From: Actinoalloteichus hoggarensis
GTDB lineage: Bacteria > Actinomycetota > Actinomycetes > Mycobacteriales > Pseudonocardiaceae
Length of the DNA: 64,000 bases
Direction of reading: 5' to 3'
Assembly (NCBI RefSeq): GCF_002234535.1
Contig: NZ_CP022521.1
Location: 1,860,001 to 1,924,000 of the forward strand
The notes below the pieces were generated by a model. That model had not been told where the DNA came from and searched no databases. It worked only from the letters and a program-made list of their open reading frames with translations. The position numbers and the translations under genes are program-made. Positions 26,115-35,941 of the stretch are shown here, one piece after another; position 1 is the stretch's first letter, and each line of letters begins with the position of its first letter.

Positions 26115-28568
26115 ATGCGGACACCGTTGCACGAGGGTTGGACGCTGCGAGCCGTCGGCGGCGCCGTCCCGGACGCGATCGCCGAGACGGTGGTGCCCGC
26201 GACCGTGCCCGGCTGCGTGCACACCGATCTGCTGGCCGCAGGCCTGATTCCGGACCCCTACCTCGACGACAACGAGTCGGCGCTGGCCTGGATCGGGCGC
26301 ACCGACTGGTGCTACGAGACGACCTTCGCCTGGGAACCCGCCGAGGCCCACGACGCCGTCGAACTCGTGTGCGCAGGCCTGGACACAGTGGCCACGGTGG
26401 TGCTGAACGACGTGGTGATCGGCGAGACGCGCAACATGCACCGCACCCATCGGCTCGACGTGGGCGACGTCCTCCGCGCGGGCGAGAACCGATTGTCGGT
26501 GACCTTCGCCTCCGCGGTGGAACACGTGGAACGCCTCCGCGAGGAGAACGGGGCGCTGCCGCACACCAATCACCATCCCTACAACCTCATCCGCAAGACG
26601 GCCTGCAACTTCGGCTGGGACTGGGGCCCCGACCTGGTGACCGCGGGGATCTGGCGTCCCATCACGTTGGAGACGGTGCGCGGTGCGCGTCTCGCCGAGG
26701 TACGGCCGCTCGTCGAGGTCGGTGAGGAGCACGGCCGGGTGACCGCCCACGTCGAACTGGCGCGGGCAGGCGATCGGGACGAACCGCTGGTGCTCTCCGT
26801 TGAGGTGGCGGGCCACCGGGTGGAGACGACCGTCGACGAGGACGAGGACACCGCGGTGGTGAGCGTCCTGGTCGACGACCCGGAACTGTGGTGGCCGCAC
26901 GGGTACGGCGCTCAACCGCTCTACCCGGTCGCGGTGCGGCTGCGCTCTGTCGAGTCCGGGCTCGAACTCGATGCCTGGGACGGCGAGATCGGCTTCCGCA
27001 CCGTCACCCTGGACACCGGCGCCGACGCCGACGGCACTCGTTTCACCTTCATCGTCAACGGCAGGACCGTCTTCGTACGGGGAGCGAACTGGATTCCCGA
27101 CGACGCCTTCCCCCACCGCGTCGACGCGGCGCGGTACGCGAGGAGGATCGACCAGGCCAAGGCCGCGGGCGTCAACCTCCTCCGCGTGTGGGGCGGCGGC
27201 ATCTTCGAGAGCGAGGACTTCTACCGCCACTGCGACCGCGAGGGCATCCTCACCTGGCAGGACTTCCTCTTCGCCTGCGCGGCGTATCCGGAGGAGGAGC
27301 CCCTGCGGGGCGAGGTCGTCGCCGAGGCGCGGGAGGCCGTGGCGCGGCTGTGCCCGCACCCGAGCCTGGTGCTGTGGAACGGCAACAACGAGAACAACTG
27401 GGGCTGGCACGACTGGGGCTGGCAGGAGCAGCTCGCCGACCGGACGTGGGGGCTGGGCTACTACACGGAACTGCTGCCCGAGATCGTCGCCGAGCTGGAC
27501 CCGACCCGGCCGTACACGGCGAGCAGCCCGTGGTCGAACTCGGTCGAGATCCACCCCAACGAACCCGCGCACGGCAGCATGCACGTGTGGGACGTGTGGA
27601 ACTCGCGTGACTACACGGCCTACCGTGAGTATCGGCCCAGGTTCGTCGCCGAGTTCGGTTATCAGGGGCCGCCCACGACGCGGACCCTGTCCCGGGCGGT
27701 CCACGACGATCCGCTCACTCCGACCAGTCCGGGAATGCTCGTGCACCAGAAGGCCGCCGACGGCGACGGCAAGCTGCGGCGCGGGCTCGCCGCCCACTTC
27801 GGAGTGCCCGAGGACTTCGACTCGTGGTTCTGGGCCGCCCAGCTCAATCAGGCCAGGGCGGTGGCGCTGGGCATCGAGCACTTCCGCTCGCTGAGCCCGT
27901 TGTGCGCGGGCACCGTGGTCTGGCAGCTGAACGACTGCTGGCCGGTGACCTCCTGGGCGGCGATCGACGGCGACGGCAGACGCAAGCCGCTCTGGTACGC
28001 GTTGCGCGATGCCTACGCCGACCGCCTCCTCACCGTGGAGCCCAGGGACGGCGGGCTGGCCGTGGTCGCGGTGAACGACAGTGACGCGGCGTGGTCCGCC
28101 CGACTCGCCGTCCGGCGGCTGGCCGTCGACGGGACCGTCCTGCGAGAGCTCGACGTTCCGTTCACGGCGGCGCCACGCACGACGGTGACGCTGCCGTTGG
28201 CGCCCGGAGACGTCGCGCCGGAGCGGCCCGAGCGGGAACTGCTCGTCGTCGACGCCGACAGCGGCCAGCGCACCACGTGGTTCCACCGGGCGGACAAGGA
28301 CCTGGCCCTCCCCCCGGCGAATCTGCGGACCGAGGTCGAGCGCGTCGAACAGGGCTATCGCGTCCGCGTGCATGCCGACTCCCTGGTTCGAGACGTGTCC
28401 CTCCTCGCCGACCGGGTCGCCCCGGATGCCGAGGTCGATGACATGCTGGTCACGCTGCTACCCGGCGAGACGGCGACGTTCGTGGTGCGGACCGCCGCCG
28501 AGGTCGCGCCCGATCGCCTCGTGGCGTCGGACGTGCTGCGCACGGCGAACGAACTCGTGGCCCGATGA
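26115..28568 (+). CDS. Beta-mannosidase, glycoside hydrolase family 2
   Basis: 817 residues, normal for the family. Order: sugar-binding domain (about 1-170, with DWCYETTF), immunoglobulin-like domain and TIM barrel. The acid/base Glu is in WNGNNENNWGW (about residue 427) and the nucleophile Glu in AEFGYQGPP (about 513). C-terminal beta-domains follow. The AWIGRTDWCYETTF and NFGWDWGPDLV motifs separate beta-mannosidases from GH2 beta-galactosidases. No signal peptide, so it acts in the cytoplasm on imported oligosaccharides. It follows the transporter by 82 bases and is probably in the same transcript. Confidence 0.92.
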   Translation: MRTPLHEGWTLRAVGGAVPDAIAETVVPATVPGCVHTDLLAAGLIPDPYLDDNESALAWIGRTDWCYETTFAWEPAEAHDAVELVCAGLDTVATVVLNDVVIGETRNMHRTHRLDVGDVLRAGENRLSVTFASAVEHVERLREENGALPHTNHHPYNLIRKTACNFGWDWGPDLVTAGIWRPITLETVRGARLAEVRPLVEVGEEHGRVTAHVELARAGDRDEPLVLSVEVAGHRVETTVDEDEDTAVVSVLVDDPELWWPHGYGAQPLYPVAVRLRSVESGLELDAWDGEIGFRTVTLDTGADADGTRFTFIVNGRTVFVRGANWIPDDAFPHRVDAARYARRIDQAKAAGVNLLRVWGGGIFESEDFYRHCDREGILTWQDFLFACAAYPEEEPLRGEVVAEAREAVARLCPHPSLVLWNGNNENNWGWHDWGWQEQLADRTWGLGYYTELLPEIVAELDPTRPYTASSPWSNSVEIHPNEPAHGSMHVWDVWNSRDYTAYREYRPRFVAEFGYQGPPTTRTLSRAVHDDPLTPTSPGMLVHQKAADGDGKLRRGLAAHFGVPEDFDSWFWAAQLNQARAVALGIEHFRSLSPLCAGTVVWQLNDCWPVTSWAAIDGDGRRKPLWYALRDAYADRLLTVEPRDGGLAVVAVNDSDAAWSARLAVRRLAVDGTVLRELDVPFTAAPRTTVTLPLAPGDVAPERPERELLVVDADSGQRTTWFHRADKDLALPPANLRTEVERVEQGYRVRVHADSLVRDVSLLADRVAPDAEVDDMLVTLLPGETATFVVRTAAEVAPDRLVASDVLRTANELVAR

Positions 28569-28698
28569 TCGACGGAACCACCGTGTCGAGGCGTCTCCGG
28601 CCTGGCCGCGTGGTGTCGAGACCTCTCGGACGGCGACTCCGGGTGACTCGTCGGCGCCCTGCTCCAGGGCGCCGGACATCAAGGACGGAGTGCGGATC

Positions 28699-29676
28699 AT
28701 GAGCAAGGCACGGCCGGCGGCGGACGTCGTCCTCGGCCTCGACGTCGGCGGTACGAAGCTGGCGGCCGGTGTGGTCTCCCGCGGCGGCGAGGTCAGCGCG
28801 TTCACCACGGTGCCCACCGAGGCGGCCGACGGGCCGGCGAAGGTGATCGACCGGCTCTGCGCCCTGGCAGGCGACGTACTGGCCGCCGCGGGTCTCGAGC
28901 CGGGCGACCTGGCCGGGGCGGGGATCGGCTGCTGCGGCCCGTTGGACGCCCGCACCGGCATCGTCCACGATCCGCCGAACCTGCCGGGCTGGGGTGACGT
29001 CCCGCTCGCCGAGCTGGTGGCCGCGGATCTCGGAACGCGGACCTGGGTGGAGAACGACGCGACGGCGGCCACCGTGGGCGAGTGGCGGCACGGCGCAGGC
29101 CAGGGCGTCCGCGACATGGTCTACCTGACGATCTCCACCGGAGTCGGCGGCGGCGTGATCAGCGACGGGCGGGTGCTGCGGGGTGGCAGTGGAAACGGCG
29201 GCGAACTCGGCCATACCCTGCTGGTCGCGGACGGTCGACTGTGCGGCTGCGGCGCCAGAGGCTGTCTGGAGGCCTACGTCTCCGGCACCGCCATCGCCGC
29301 CAGGGCGCGAGAGCGCATCGAGGACGGCGCCTCGTCCACACTCGCCGCGTTGACCGACATCGGGGCGGCCGACGTCGCGCGGGCCGCGCGCTCAGGCGAC
29401 CCGCTGGCCTCGGCGGTATGGCGCGAGACGACGGATCTGCTCGGCGGGGCACTGGCGGGATACGTCAACCTGTTCGAACCGAGGCTCGTGGTGCTCGGTG
29501 GCGGTGTCTCCCGCAGCGGCGAGCAGCTGCTGACCCCGGTGCGGGACCGGGCGCGTGCCCTGGCCATGCGCCCGGCGGCCTGCGGCGTCGACGTCAGGCC
29601 CGCGCGACTCGGCGAGAAGGCGGGCGTGGTCGGTGCGGCCGCCGTGGCCTTCGACCGGGCGGCGGAGGCAGTGTGA
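28699..29676 (+). CDS. ROK-family sugar kinase (gluco-/mannokinase type)
   Basis: 325 residues without the DNA-binding domain of the 18788 paralogue, so an enzyme. The phosphate loop is GLDVGGTKLA near residue 14, the catalytic Asp in ENDATAAT, the E-L-G-H sugar motif GGELGH and the zinc motif CGCGARGCLE. ATG at 28699 is chosen on GGACGGAG eight bases upstream. Position after the mannosidase suggests it phosphorylates the released mannose or glucose. The exact sugar cannot be told from sequence. Confidence 0.9.
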   Translation: MSKARPAADVVLGLDVGGTKLAAGVVSRGGEVSAFTTVPTEAADGPAKVIDRLCALAGDVLAAAGLEPGDLAGAGIGCCGPLDARTGIVHDPPNLPGWGDVPLAELVAADLGTRTWVENDATAATVGEWRHGAGQGVRDMVYLTISTGVGGGVISDGRVLRGGSGNGGELGHTLLVADGRLCGCGARGCLEAYVSGTAIAARARERIEDGASSTLAALTDIGAADVARAARSGDPLASAVWRETTDLLGGALAGYVNLFEPRLVVLGGGVSRSGEQLLTPVRDRARALAMRPAACGVDVRPARLGEKAGVVGAAAVAFDRAAEAV

Positions 29677-29993
29677 CCGAATGGCGGTGCGGGCGAGTGA
29701 CGGGGCGGGGGTGACGGGCGTTCGAGGAAGGACGACTTTCGGCACTCGACGGTGTCGTCGAGGCGCCTTCGCCGAGGACTCGCCTGCCGATCCCGTCACG
29801 GCACTGCTGCCGAACTGCGGAGATGCCCGCACGTAGCACAGGTCGTCGTGGACGGTCGCGACACGCCGCTGTCGGTGGTCGAGTCGTCCACATGCTGTGA
29901 GTTGTCCACAGCGAAGGCTCTTCGTCTTCGTCTTCGCACCACTTCTCGCGTCATGGTGTGCCCCAGAGTCAGTGAGCCGACCGAGGGGATGTC
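29677..29993. other. Intergenic, no gene; marks return to conserved backbone
   Basis: 317 bases between the sugar kinase and yraN. No coding frame is supported. It holds a single perfect DnaA-box sequence, listed separately, and presumably the yraN promoter. Confidence 0.5.
29902..29910 (+). promoter_or_regulatory. DnaA box, TTGTCCACA
   Basis: A perfect match to the actinobacterial DnaA-box consensus in an intergenic region, with a degenerate CGTCCACAT 18 bases before it. A lone box could titrate DnaA or be chance. Confidence 0.35.
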
Positions 29994-30380
29994 ATGAACA
30001 CGCAGACACACCAGGACACCGTGCCGTCGACGCCTGCCGAACTGGGCAGACTCGCGGAGGACCTCGCCGCGGAGCATCTCCAGAAGCAGGGGATCGTGAT
30101 GCTCTCCCGCAACTGGCGATGCGAGTTCGGCGAACTCGACTTCGTCGGCTACCAGGACGGCGGCGTGGTCGTGTGCGAAGTCAAGGCCCGGTCGGGAGAG
30201 GAGTTCGGCACCCCCGCCGAGGCGATCACCGACGCCAAGGCACGCAGGCTGCGCAGGCTCGCGAACGCATGGCTGAGCGTCCATCACATCGGCTGGGTGC
30301 CCGTCCGCTTCGATCTCGTCTCGGTGCTCTGGCCGAAGAGCGGTCCGGTCCGTCTCCATCACCTTCGCGAGGTGTTGTGA
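29994..30380 (+). CDS. yraN: UPF0102/YraN-family nuclease-fold protein
   Basis: 128 residues. It has the family's restriction-endonuclease-like core: GRLAEDLAAEHL, then NWRCEFGELDFVGYQ and VVVCEVKARSG, which supply the E, D and ExK metal-binding residues. The function is unproven; it is linked to DNA processing by its constant pairing with yifB and dprA. The stop overlaps the yifB start. Confidence 0.93.
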   Translation: MNTQTHQDTVPSTPAELGRLAEDLAAEHLQKQGIVMLSRNWRCEFGELDFVGYQDGGVVVCEVKARSGEEFGTPAEAITDAKARRLRRLANAWLSVHHIGWVPVRFDLVSVLWPKSGPVRLHHLREVL

Positions 30381-31894
30381 TGGGCATCGCGACCGGCTGG
30401 GGGGTCGCCTTGATCGGCGTCGACGGCGTCCCCGTCGAGATCGAGGCCGACGTCGGGGCCGGAGTGCCCGACGTGAAGCTTCTCGGCCGCCCCGATGCTG
30501 TGGTCAACGAGTCGAAGGACCGCATCAAGGCTGCCCTGCGCAACAGCGGTGAGAGCTGGCCTCGTTCCAGGGTCACGCTCGGCATGTCACCCGCCGGGCT
30601 GCAGAAGTGCGGCGCGGGCTACGACCTGGCACTGGCCTGCGTGGTCCTCGCGGCGGCAGGGATGGTGCCTGCCGTCCGGCTGCCGGGCATGCTTCTGCTC
30701 GGTGAACTGGCGTTGGACGGCCGGCTCCGCGCGGTCCGCGGTGTGCTGCCCGCCCTGCTCGCAGCCCGCAAGGCCGGACTCCGGGAGGCGGTGGTTCCCG
30801 AGTCGGCACTGCCGGAGGCGGCACTGGTGGAGGGGGTGGTCTCGCGGGGCGCCCGGCGACTGATCGACGTGATTCGCTGGCTGCGCGGGGAGACGGACGA
30901 GCTGATCGGCGCGACGAGAGCCGACCCGCCTGCCCGTCGGGAGGGTGGTGATCTCGCGGATGTCGTGGGACAGCCGGAGGCACGGTGGGCGTTGGAGGTG
31001 GCGGCCGCAGGGGGTCATCACCTTCTCATGGTCGGGCCGCCGGGCACCGGCAAGACGATGCTCGCCCAGCGACTCGCGGGGCTGCTGCCCGAACTGTCCA
31101 GGGAGGAGGCGATCGAGGTCACCATGATCCGGTCGGTGGCCGGACTGCTCGCTCCCGACGCCCCTCTGGCGCGCTATCCGCCGTTCGTCGCGCCACACCA
31201 CTCGATCTCGCTGGCCGCGTTGGTCGGCGGCGGCGCGGGCATGGCCAGGCCGGGCGCCGTCAGCTCGGCGCACCGGGGTGTCCTCCTCGCCGACGAGGCC
31301 TGCGAGTTCGGTGCGAAGCACCTCGACGCCCTGCGCACCGCCTTGGAGGACGGCGAGGTGCGCATCGCCCGTAGCCTTGGGGTGGCGAGGTTCCCGGCCC
31401 GTTGCCAGCTCGTGCTGGCGACGAATCCATGTCCCTGCGCACCGCCGAGAGACCTCGACTGCGTCTGCTCCGCGGTCACCAGACGTCGATACTTCGGCAG
31501 ACTCTCCGGCCCGTTGCTCGACCGGGTCGATCTGCGAGTCCGGATGCGCCCGGTCACCGGGCTGACCATCCGCTCCGGACACGAGCCGGAGCCGACCGAG
31601 ATGGTCAGGGAGCGGGTGCGCCTGGCTCGACTGCGGGCCGCCAGGCGGTGGGCCGAACACGGCTGGCGGTGCAACGCCGAGGTCCCCGGGCCCGCGCTGC
31701 GTCGTGACTTCCCGCTGCCCCGTGATGCACTGAAGATCCTCGATCGAGGGCTCACCATCGGGGCGATGACGGCCAGAGGCGCAGACCGATGCCTGCGGGT
31801 CGCCTGGACGCTGAGCGATCTCGCGGGCGCGGAGCAGCCCGATTCCGCGCACGTGGCCGCGGCATTGCAGTTTCGCGATCGGCTCGCGTCATGA
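30380..31894 (+). CDS. yifB: Mg-chelatase-like AAA+ ATPase YifB/ComM
   Basis: 504 residues. An N-terminal Lon-protease-like domain (about 1-160) precedes an AAA+ core with Walker A GPPGTGKTM and Walker B VLLADE, a CxCxxxxxxxCxC cluster (CPCAPPRDLDCVC) and a C-terminal helical Mg-chelatase domain. ComM homologues are helicases promoting branch migration during natural transformation. ATG at 30380 overlaps the yraN stop; the longer frame upstream is rejected. Confidence 0.95.
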   Translation: MGIATGWGVALIGVDGVPVEIEADVGAGVPDVKLLGRPDAVVNESKDRIKAALRNSGESWPRSRVTLGMSPAGLQKCGAGYDLALACVVLAAAGMVPAVRLPGMLLLGELALDGRLRAVRGVLPALLAARKAGLREAVVPESALPEAALVEGVVSRGARRLIDVIRWLRGETDELIGATRADPPARREGGDLADVVGQPEARWALEVAAAGGHHLLMVGPPGTGKTMLAQRLAGLLPELSREEAIEVTMIRSVAGLLAPDAPLARYPPFVAPHHSISLAALVGGGAGMARPGAVSSAHRGVLLADEACEFGAKHLDALRTALEDGEVRIARSLGVARFPARCQLVLATNPCPCAPPRDLDCVCSAVTRRRYFGRLSGPLLDRVDLRVRMRPVTGLTIRSGHEPEPTEMVRERVRLARLRAARRWAEHGWRCNAEVPGPALRRDFPLPRDALKILDRGLTIGAMTARGADRCLRVAWTLSDLAGAEQPDSAHVAAALQFRDRLAS

Positions 31895-33048
31895 CGCCCG
31901 GTGAACTGTCCCTGTTGCTGGCGAGGGCGTACCTGTCCCGGGTCGCGGAGCCGCCCGCGCCCGCGTTGGCGGGATTCGTCGTGGAGCACGGGGCGGAGCG
32001 CGCGGCCGACGCGGTACGGGAAGGACGGGTTCCGGCGGACGTTCAGAAGGAGGTCGGTGCGAGAAGTGAACTGCGATTGGCCGAAGCGGATCTTCAGGCC
32101 GGCCATGCGATGGGTGCTCGACTGCTCGTCCCGGAACACGAGCAGTGGCCGAGGGAGCGTTTCGCCGCGTTCGAGCACGCGGCGCAGAACGGAGCCCGAA
32201 ACACGGCGGCCCCGCTGGCGTTGTGGATTCGAGGCTCACCGCGACTGGCCGAATCGACGGCCTCGGCGGTCTCCGTGGTGGGCTCTCGCGCCGCCTCCGG
32301 CTACGGAGAACAGCTCGCCGCCGAATTCGGCCACGGCCTCGTCGGCCGGGGGTTCACGGTCGTCTCCGGCGCCGCGTACGGGATCGACGGCGCGGCGCAT
32401 CGCGGAGCGCTCGCGGGCGGCGGTGCCACCCTCGCCGTACTGGCCTGCGGGCTTGACGTCGGGTACCCGGCCGGGCACATCGGCCTCCTCCGAGCGGTGG
32501 AGGCGGGTGAGGGGGCGGTGCTCAGCGAGTACCCGCCGGGCACGCCGCCTGCTCGCCATCGATTCCTCATCCGGAATCGGCTCATCGCAGCGCTGTCCAT
32601 GGGAACCGTCGTCGTGGAAGCCGGGCGACGCAGCGGCGCCAGGAACACGGCGGGCATCGCGGCCGATCTAGGACGAGTGGTGATGGCGGTGCCCGGACCG
32701 GTGACCTCGGCGCTCTCCGCGGGATGCCACGAACTGCTGCGTGACGGCGAGGCGGTGCTGGTGACCAGCACCGCGGAGATCGCGGAGGCGGCAGGGCCGA
32801 TCGGAGCCAACCTGATTCCGCCCGGTGCCCGGCCCAGCCGGGACACCGACGGACTCGGGGAGGAGGAACTGCGCGTCTTCGAGGCGCTGGACCCTCGTAA
32901 GGGCGCCTCGGCGGATGAGGTGTCCGTACGGTCCGGAGTCCCGCTAGCCGGGGTCAGGGCGATTCTGCCTGCCCTCGAATTTGCCGGCCTCGTCGCACGC
33001 GGCGAGTACGGCTGGGTGAGACGAAGGAGGCGATCCGAACGTTCCTGA
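31891..33048 (+). CDS. dprA: DNA-processing protein DprA
   Basis: 385 residues. Binds incoming single-stranded DNA and loads RecA. The Rossmann-like core has VVGSRAASGYG, GAAYGIDGAAHRGAL, YPPGTPP and the FLIRNRLIAALS...VVEAGRRSGARNTA stretch. An N-terminal SAM-like region and a C-terminal winged-helix DML1-type domain (from about 325) flank it. ATG overlaps the yifB stop. Confidence 0.95.
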   Translation: MTPGELSLLLARAYLSRVAEPPAPALAGFVVEHGAERAADAVREGRVPADVQKEVGARSELRLAEADLQAGHAMGARLLVPEHEQWPRERFAAFEHAAQNGARNTAAPLALWIRGSPRLAESTASAVSVVGSRAASGYGEQLAAEFGHGLVGRGFTVVSGAAYGIDGAAHRGALAGGGATLAVLACGLDVGYPAGHIGLLRAVEAGEGAVLSEYPPGTPPARHRFLIRNRLIAALSMGTVVVEAGRRSGARNTAGIAADLGRVVMAVPGPVTSALSAGCHELLRDGEAVLVTSTAEIAEAAGPIGANLIPPGARPSRDTDGLGEEELRVFEALDPRKGASADEVSVRSGVPLAGVRAILPALEFAGLVARGEYGWVRRRRRSERS

Positions 33049-33149
33049 TCCCGCGACCTGCCGGGACGGGAGTGCGGCGGGGAGCGAGGCGGCCTCGCGC
33101 CGTGTCGCTCCCCGCACCGCCACCCGAAAGATGACACGCCCGAGGCCAG

Positions 33150-34163
33150 ATGAATCTTGACGTAGCCGCGCTGGCCGCGCAGCGTTGTGGCATGACGGAG
33201 CCGACCGCGCGGAACTCTGCCGGTGAGGACTCACGATCGATGGTGACCGAGTTGCCTGTCGATCTCGAACGATTGTGTGTCGACTTCAGCAGACATCTGC
33301 GGTTGGAGAGAAACCTGTCGGAGCACACCGTGCGGGCCTATCGCGGTGACGTCACGAGTCTGCTCGCCCATGTCGCCGCGGGCGGCGGCACCGATGTGAC
33401 GGCGCTGACCGTTCGAACGCTCCGATCATGGCTGGCGGTGCAGCACGGGGCAGGCGCCGGTCGTGCCACGCTCGCGAGACGTGCGGCGTCGGCGCGGGCC
33501 CTGACGGCCTGGGCACAGGCGACGGGGTTGATCACACAGGACCCGGGTCCCCGGCTGTCCGCGCCGTCACCGCGACGACGGCTGCCCGTGGTGCTGCGGC
33601 CTGCCGATGCCGAGGTCGCCCTCAGCGCTGCGGCTTCCGGGGCCGAACAAGCCGATCCCGTCGCGCTGCGTGATCACGCGGTGGTGGAGATGCTGTACGC
33701 AACCGGGGTAAGGGTGGCGGAGCTGTGTGCCCTGGATCTCGGGGACGTCGATCGACGGGCACGCCTGTTGCGGGTGATGGGCAAGGGTGGCCGGGAACGC
33801 GCCGTGCCCTTCGGCCTGCCCGCCGCTCGGGCACTGGAGGCCTGGTTGGCCGGCGGCCGTGAACACCTCCTCACCTCGGCGTCATCTGCGGCGTTGTTCC
33901 TGGGTGTCCGTGGCGGGCGGATCAACCAGAGATCGGTTCGGCGTGTGGTGCACGAGGTGTTGCGGGCGGCGCCGGGCGTGCCGGACACGGGTCCGCACGG
34001 GCTCCGGCACTCAGCGGCGACGCATCTGTTGGAAGGCGGAGCCGACCTCCGCAGCGTTCAGGAGTTGCTTGGTCACGCTACGCTCTCAACGACCCAGTTC
34101 TACACCCATGTCACCGTCGAACGGCTGAAGGCGATCCATGACCGAACCCACCCCCGTTCCTGA
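33150..34163 (+). CDS. xerC: Tyrosine recombinase XerC-like
   Basis: Site-specific recombinase expected to resolve chromosome dimers at dif with XerD. SAM-like N-terminal core-binding domain (about 40-130) and catalytic domain with R (ATGVRVAELC), K (GKGGRERAVP), H-x-x-R (HGLRHSAATH), H (LLGHATL) and nucleophile Tyr (TQFYTHV). ATG 33150 has GAGG close upstream; ATG 33192 is an alternative that shortens it by 14 residues. Overlaps the start of whiG by 26 bases. Confidence 0.93.
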   Translation: MNLDVAALAAQRCGMTEPTARNSAGEDSRSMVTELPVDLERLCVDFSRHLRLERNLSEHTVRAYRGDVTSLLAHVAAGGGTDVTALTVRTLRSWLAVQHGAGAGRATLARRAASARALTAWAQATGLITQDPGPRLSAPSPRRRLPVVLRPADAEVALSAAASGAEQADPVALRDHAVVEMLYATGVRVAELCALDLGDVDRRARLLRVMGKGGRERAVPFGLPAARALEAWLAGGREHLLTSASSAALFLGVRGGRINQRSVRRVVHEVLRAAPGVPDTGPHGLRHSAATHLLEGGADLRSVQELLGHATLSTTQFYTHVTVERLKAIHDRTHPRS

Positions 34164-35115
34164 CGATGCCGGGGGAGGTTCCCGTACTGCCACCGTGCGC
34201 CAGGATGAGCGACGCGCGAGCGGAACCGATGTCGTGAGAGGCAACGGTTCGGGTAGACCAGGGACAGCTCCGGTGGGCGGCCCGCGGACACGCGATGCCG
34301 CAGGTACACGACAGCGCGTGCCGTCGGCTGCCAGAGCGGACCCGGCGGAACGCAGCGCGGATGTCGAGGCGGGCATCGTCGCCCTGTGGCGGGATTACGG
34401 CGGACAACGCCTGCGCGCGACCCGCGATCGTCTGGTGCTGCACTACGCGCCGCTGGTCAAATACGTGGCGGGTCGTGTCGGTACGGGGCTTCCCTCCCAC
34501 GTCGACGTGGCCGACTTGATCCAGTCCGGCATCTTCGGTCTCGTCGACGCCATCGAGAAGTTCGAGCCGGAACGCGGGCTGAAGTTCGAGACCTATGCGA
34601 TGCAACGCATCCGGGGCGCGATCTTGGACGATCTACGGGCCCAGGACTGGGTACCTCGATCGGTCCGCAGCCGTGCCCGGGATGTGGAGCGGGCGATCGA
34701 GCGGTTGGAAGGCCGGTTGCAGCGCACCGCCAGCGATCCCGAGCTGGCCACCGAGCTGGGTATCGACGTCGGGGAGTTGCGGGATCTGTTCGGCCAGCTC
34801 CAGTTGACCAGCGTCGTCGCGTTGGACGAGCTGATCGCGGCAGGTCGCGGCACGGCCTCCCTCGCGGAGACACTGCCGGACGAGCGGGCTGAGGACCCGG
34901 TGGCCAACCTCGTTGATCGAGACAGCAGACGGCAGCTGGCCGAGGCGATCGCTCAGCTCGCTGAACGGGATCGCGTCGTCGTGACCCTCTACTACTTCGA
35001 GAACCTCACGTTGGCCGAGATCGGCCGGGTCTTGGGCGTGACCGAATCTCGGGTCTGCCAGCTGCACACCCGTGCGGTGCTGCGTCTGCGGACCAAACTC
35101 GCCGAACAGGGGTGA
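34138..35115 (+). CDS. whiG: RNA polymerase sigma factor WhiG (FliA family)
   Basis: 325 residues. An N-terminal disordered extension (about 1-75) is followed by sigma region 2 (VADLIQSGIFGLVDAIEKF, FETYAMQRIRGAILDDLR), region 3 (TASDPELATELGIDV) and region 4 (LTLAEIGRVLGVTESRVCQL). The FliA/WhiG signature DLRAQDWVPRSVR is present. In Streptomyces WhiG commits aerial hyphae to sporulation, and its place between xerC and rpsB is conserved. No flagellar genes are nearby, which fits the sporulation role. Confidence 0.94.
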   Translation: MTEPTPVPDDAGGGSRTATVRQDERRASGTDVVRGNGSGRPGTAPVGGPRTRDAAGTRQRVPSAARADPAERSADVEAGIVALWRDYGGQRLRATRDRLVLHYAPLVKYVAGRVGTGLPSHVDVADLIQSGIFGLVDAIEKFEPERGLKFETYAMQRIRGAILDDLRAQDWVPRSVRSRARDVERAIERLEGRLQRTASDPELATELGIDVGELRDLFGQLQLTSVVALDELIAAGRGTASLAETLPDERAEDPVANLVDRDSRRQLAEAIAQLAERDRVVVTLYYFENLTLAEIGRVLGVTESRVCQLHTRAVLRLRTKLAEQG

Positions 35116-35941
35116 GGGCGCCCGCCCGTCCGACTTCGGCGAGTCGGCGGTCGGGAGGCCGAGGACGGCCGGCGACGGCGTTCGAGGCACGATCACCGTG
35201 CCATCGTGCGCCGGAGAGAGGGTTGGAGCCGCGATGATCGTCGCGACGGCACGGCGCCAGGCTGCGGCGAGCCGTCGAAGCAGGCCATCGGTCTACCTCG
35301 TTCCGCACGCATCTCCGACGGTGCTGGTGCTAGTGGTCGTCGGCGGCTCGGCGAACATCGTCCACCCGAGTCTGGACGCCGGCTTCGGGGCGCGGGTCGT
35401 ACCGGTGAATCCCTCGTAGGGCGGCTCCTGTTCGCCTGGGCCCGCCGGTGGGGTCGCTGCGGCGCGGCCCGCGGGTCCCCGTCCGTTGGCGACGGTTCCT
35501 CGGGACATGGGAGCCGCTGTCGCCGGCCGGGACGATCCGTCGGACCGGGCCCATCACCCGACACGATGCTGCGTCCTGGGAGACGTGTTCGCAGGTGCCG
35601 TCGTCCGCTGGTGAAACGGGCGTTTCTCGTCGACCTCGGCGTCAGAACGCCGGGAAGGGCCCTGAGCGCCGACCTGGGTCTATGGACGGTGTGGCACCGT
35701 GCGACCGGGGCGATGCGACTGTGAGGCTGTTCGGGCCACCGTGCGGCGCGTCGTGCGGTGTCGTCTTCATGCCGGCGGTGTCCGTCGGCGGCCTAGGCGA
35801 TCAACGAGTGCCACGGTGCTGCCGAGCCGACGCCTCCGGTGCCGCGATGAGCCCACGCGCTGCGGATTGAGGTCGAGAGCCGGCACTGAGCGTCGACCCG
35901 GAGCCGGGAATTCGGGCGCCGAGAGCCGGAGAGCCGAAAGC
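35116..35941. other. Intergenic, no supported gene
   Basis: About 830 bases after whiG. Several Arg/Gly-rich open frames exist but have poor codon patterns and no family resemblance. A 61-codon frame at 35234-35419 with a short hydrophobic stretch is discussed under rejected items. Confidence 0.5.

Noticed and set aside
25695-28373. 892-codon minus-strand frame opposite the beta-mannosidase
   Set aside because: Antisense shadow; the plus strand has all GH2 catalytic motifs.
35234-35419. 61-codon ORF with a short hydrophobic stretch and GGAG-like site
   Set aside because: Too short, no family resemblance and composition like the surrounding non-coding DNA; left as noise.
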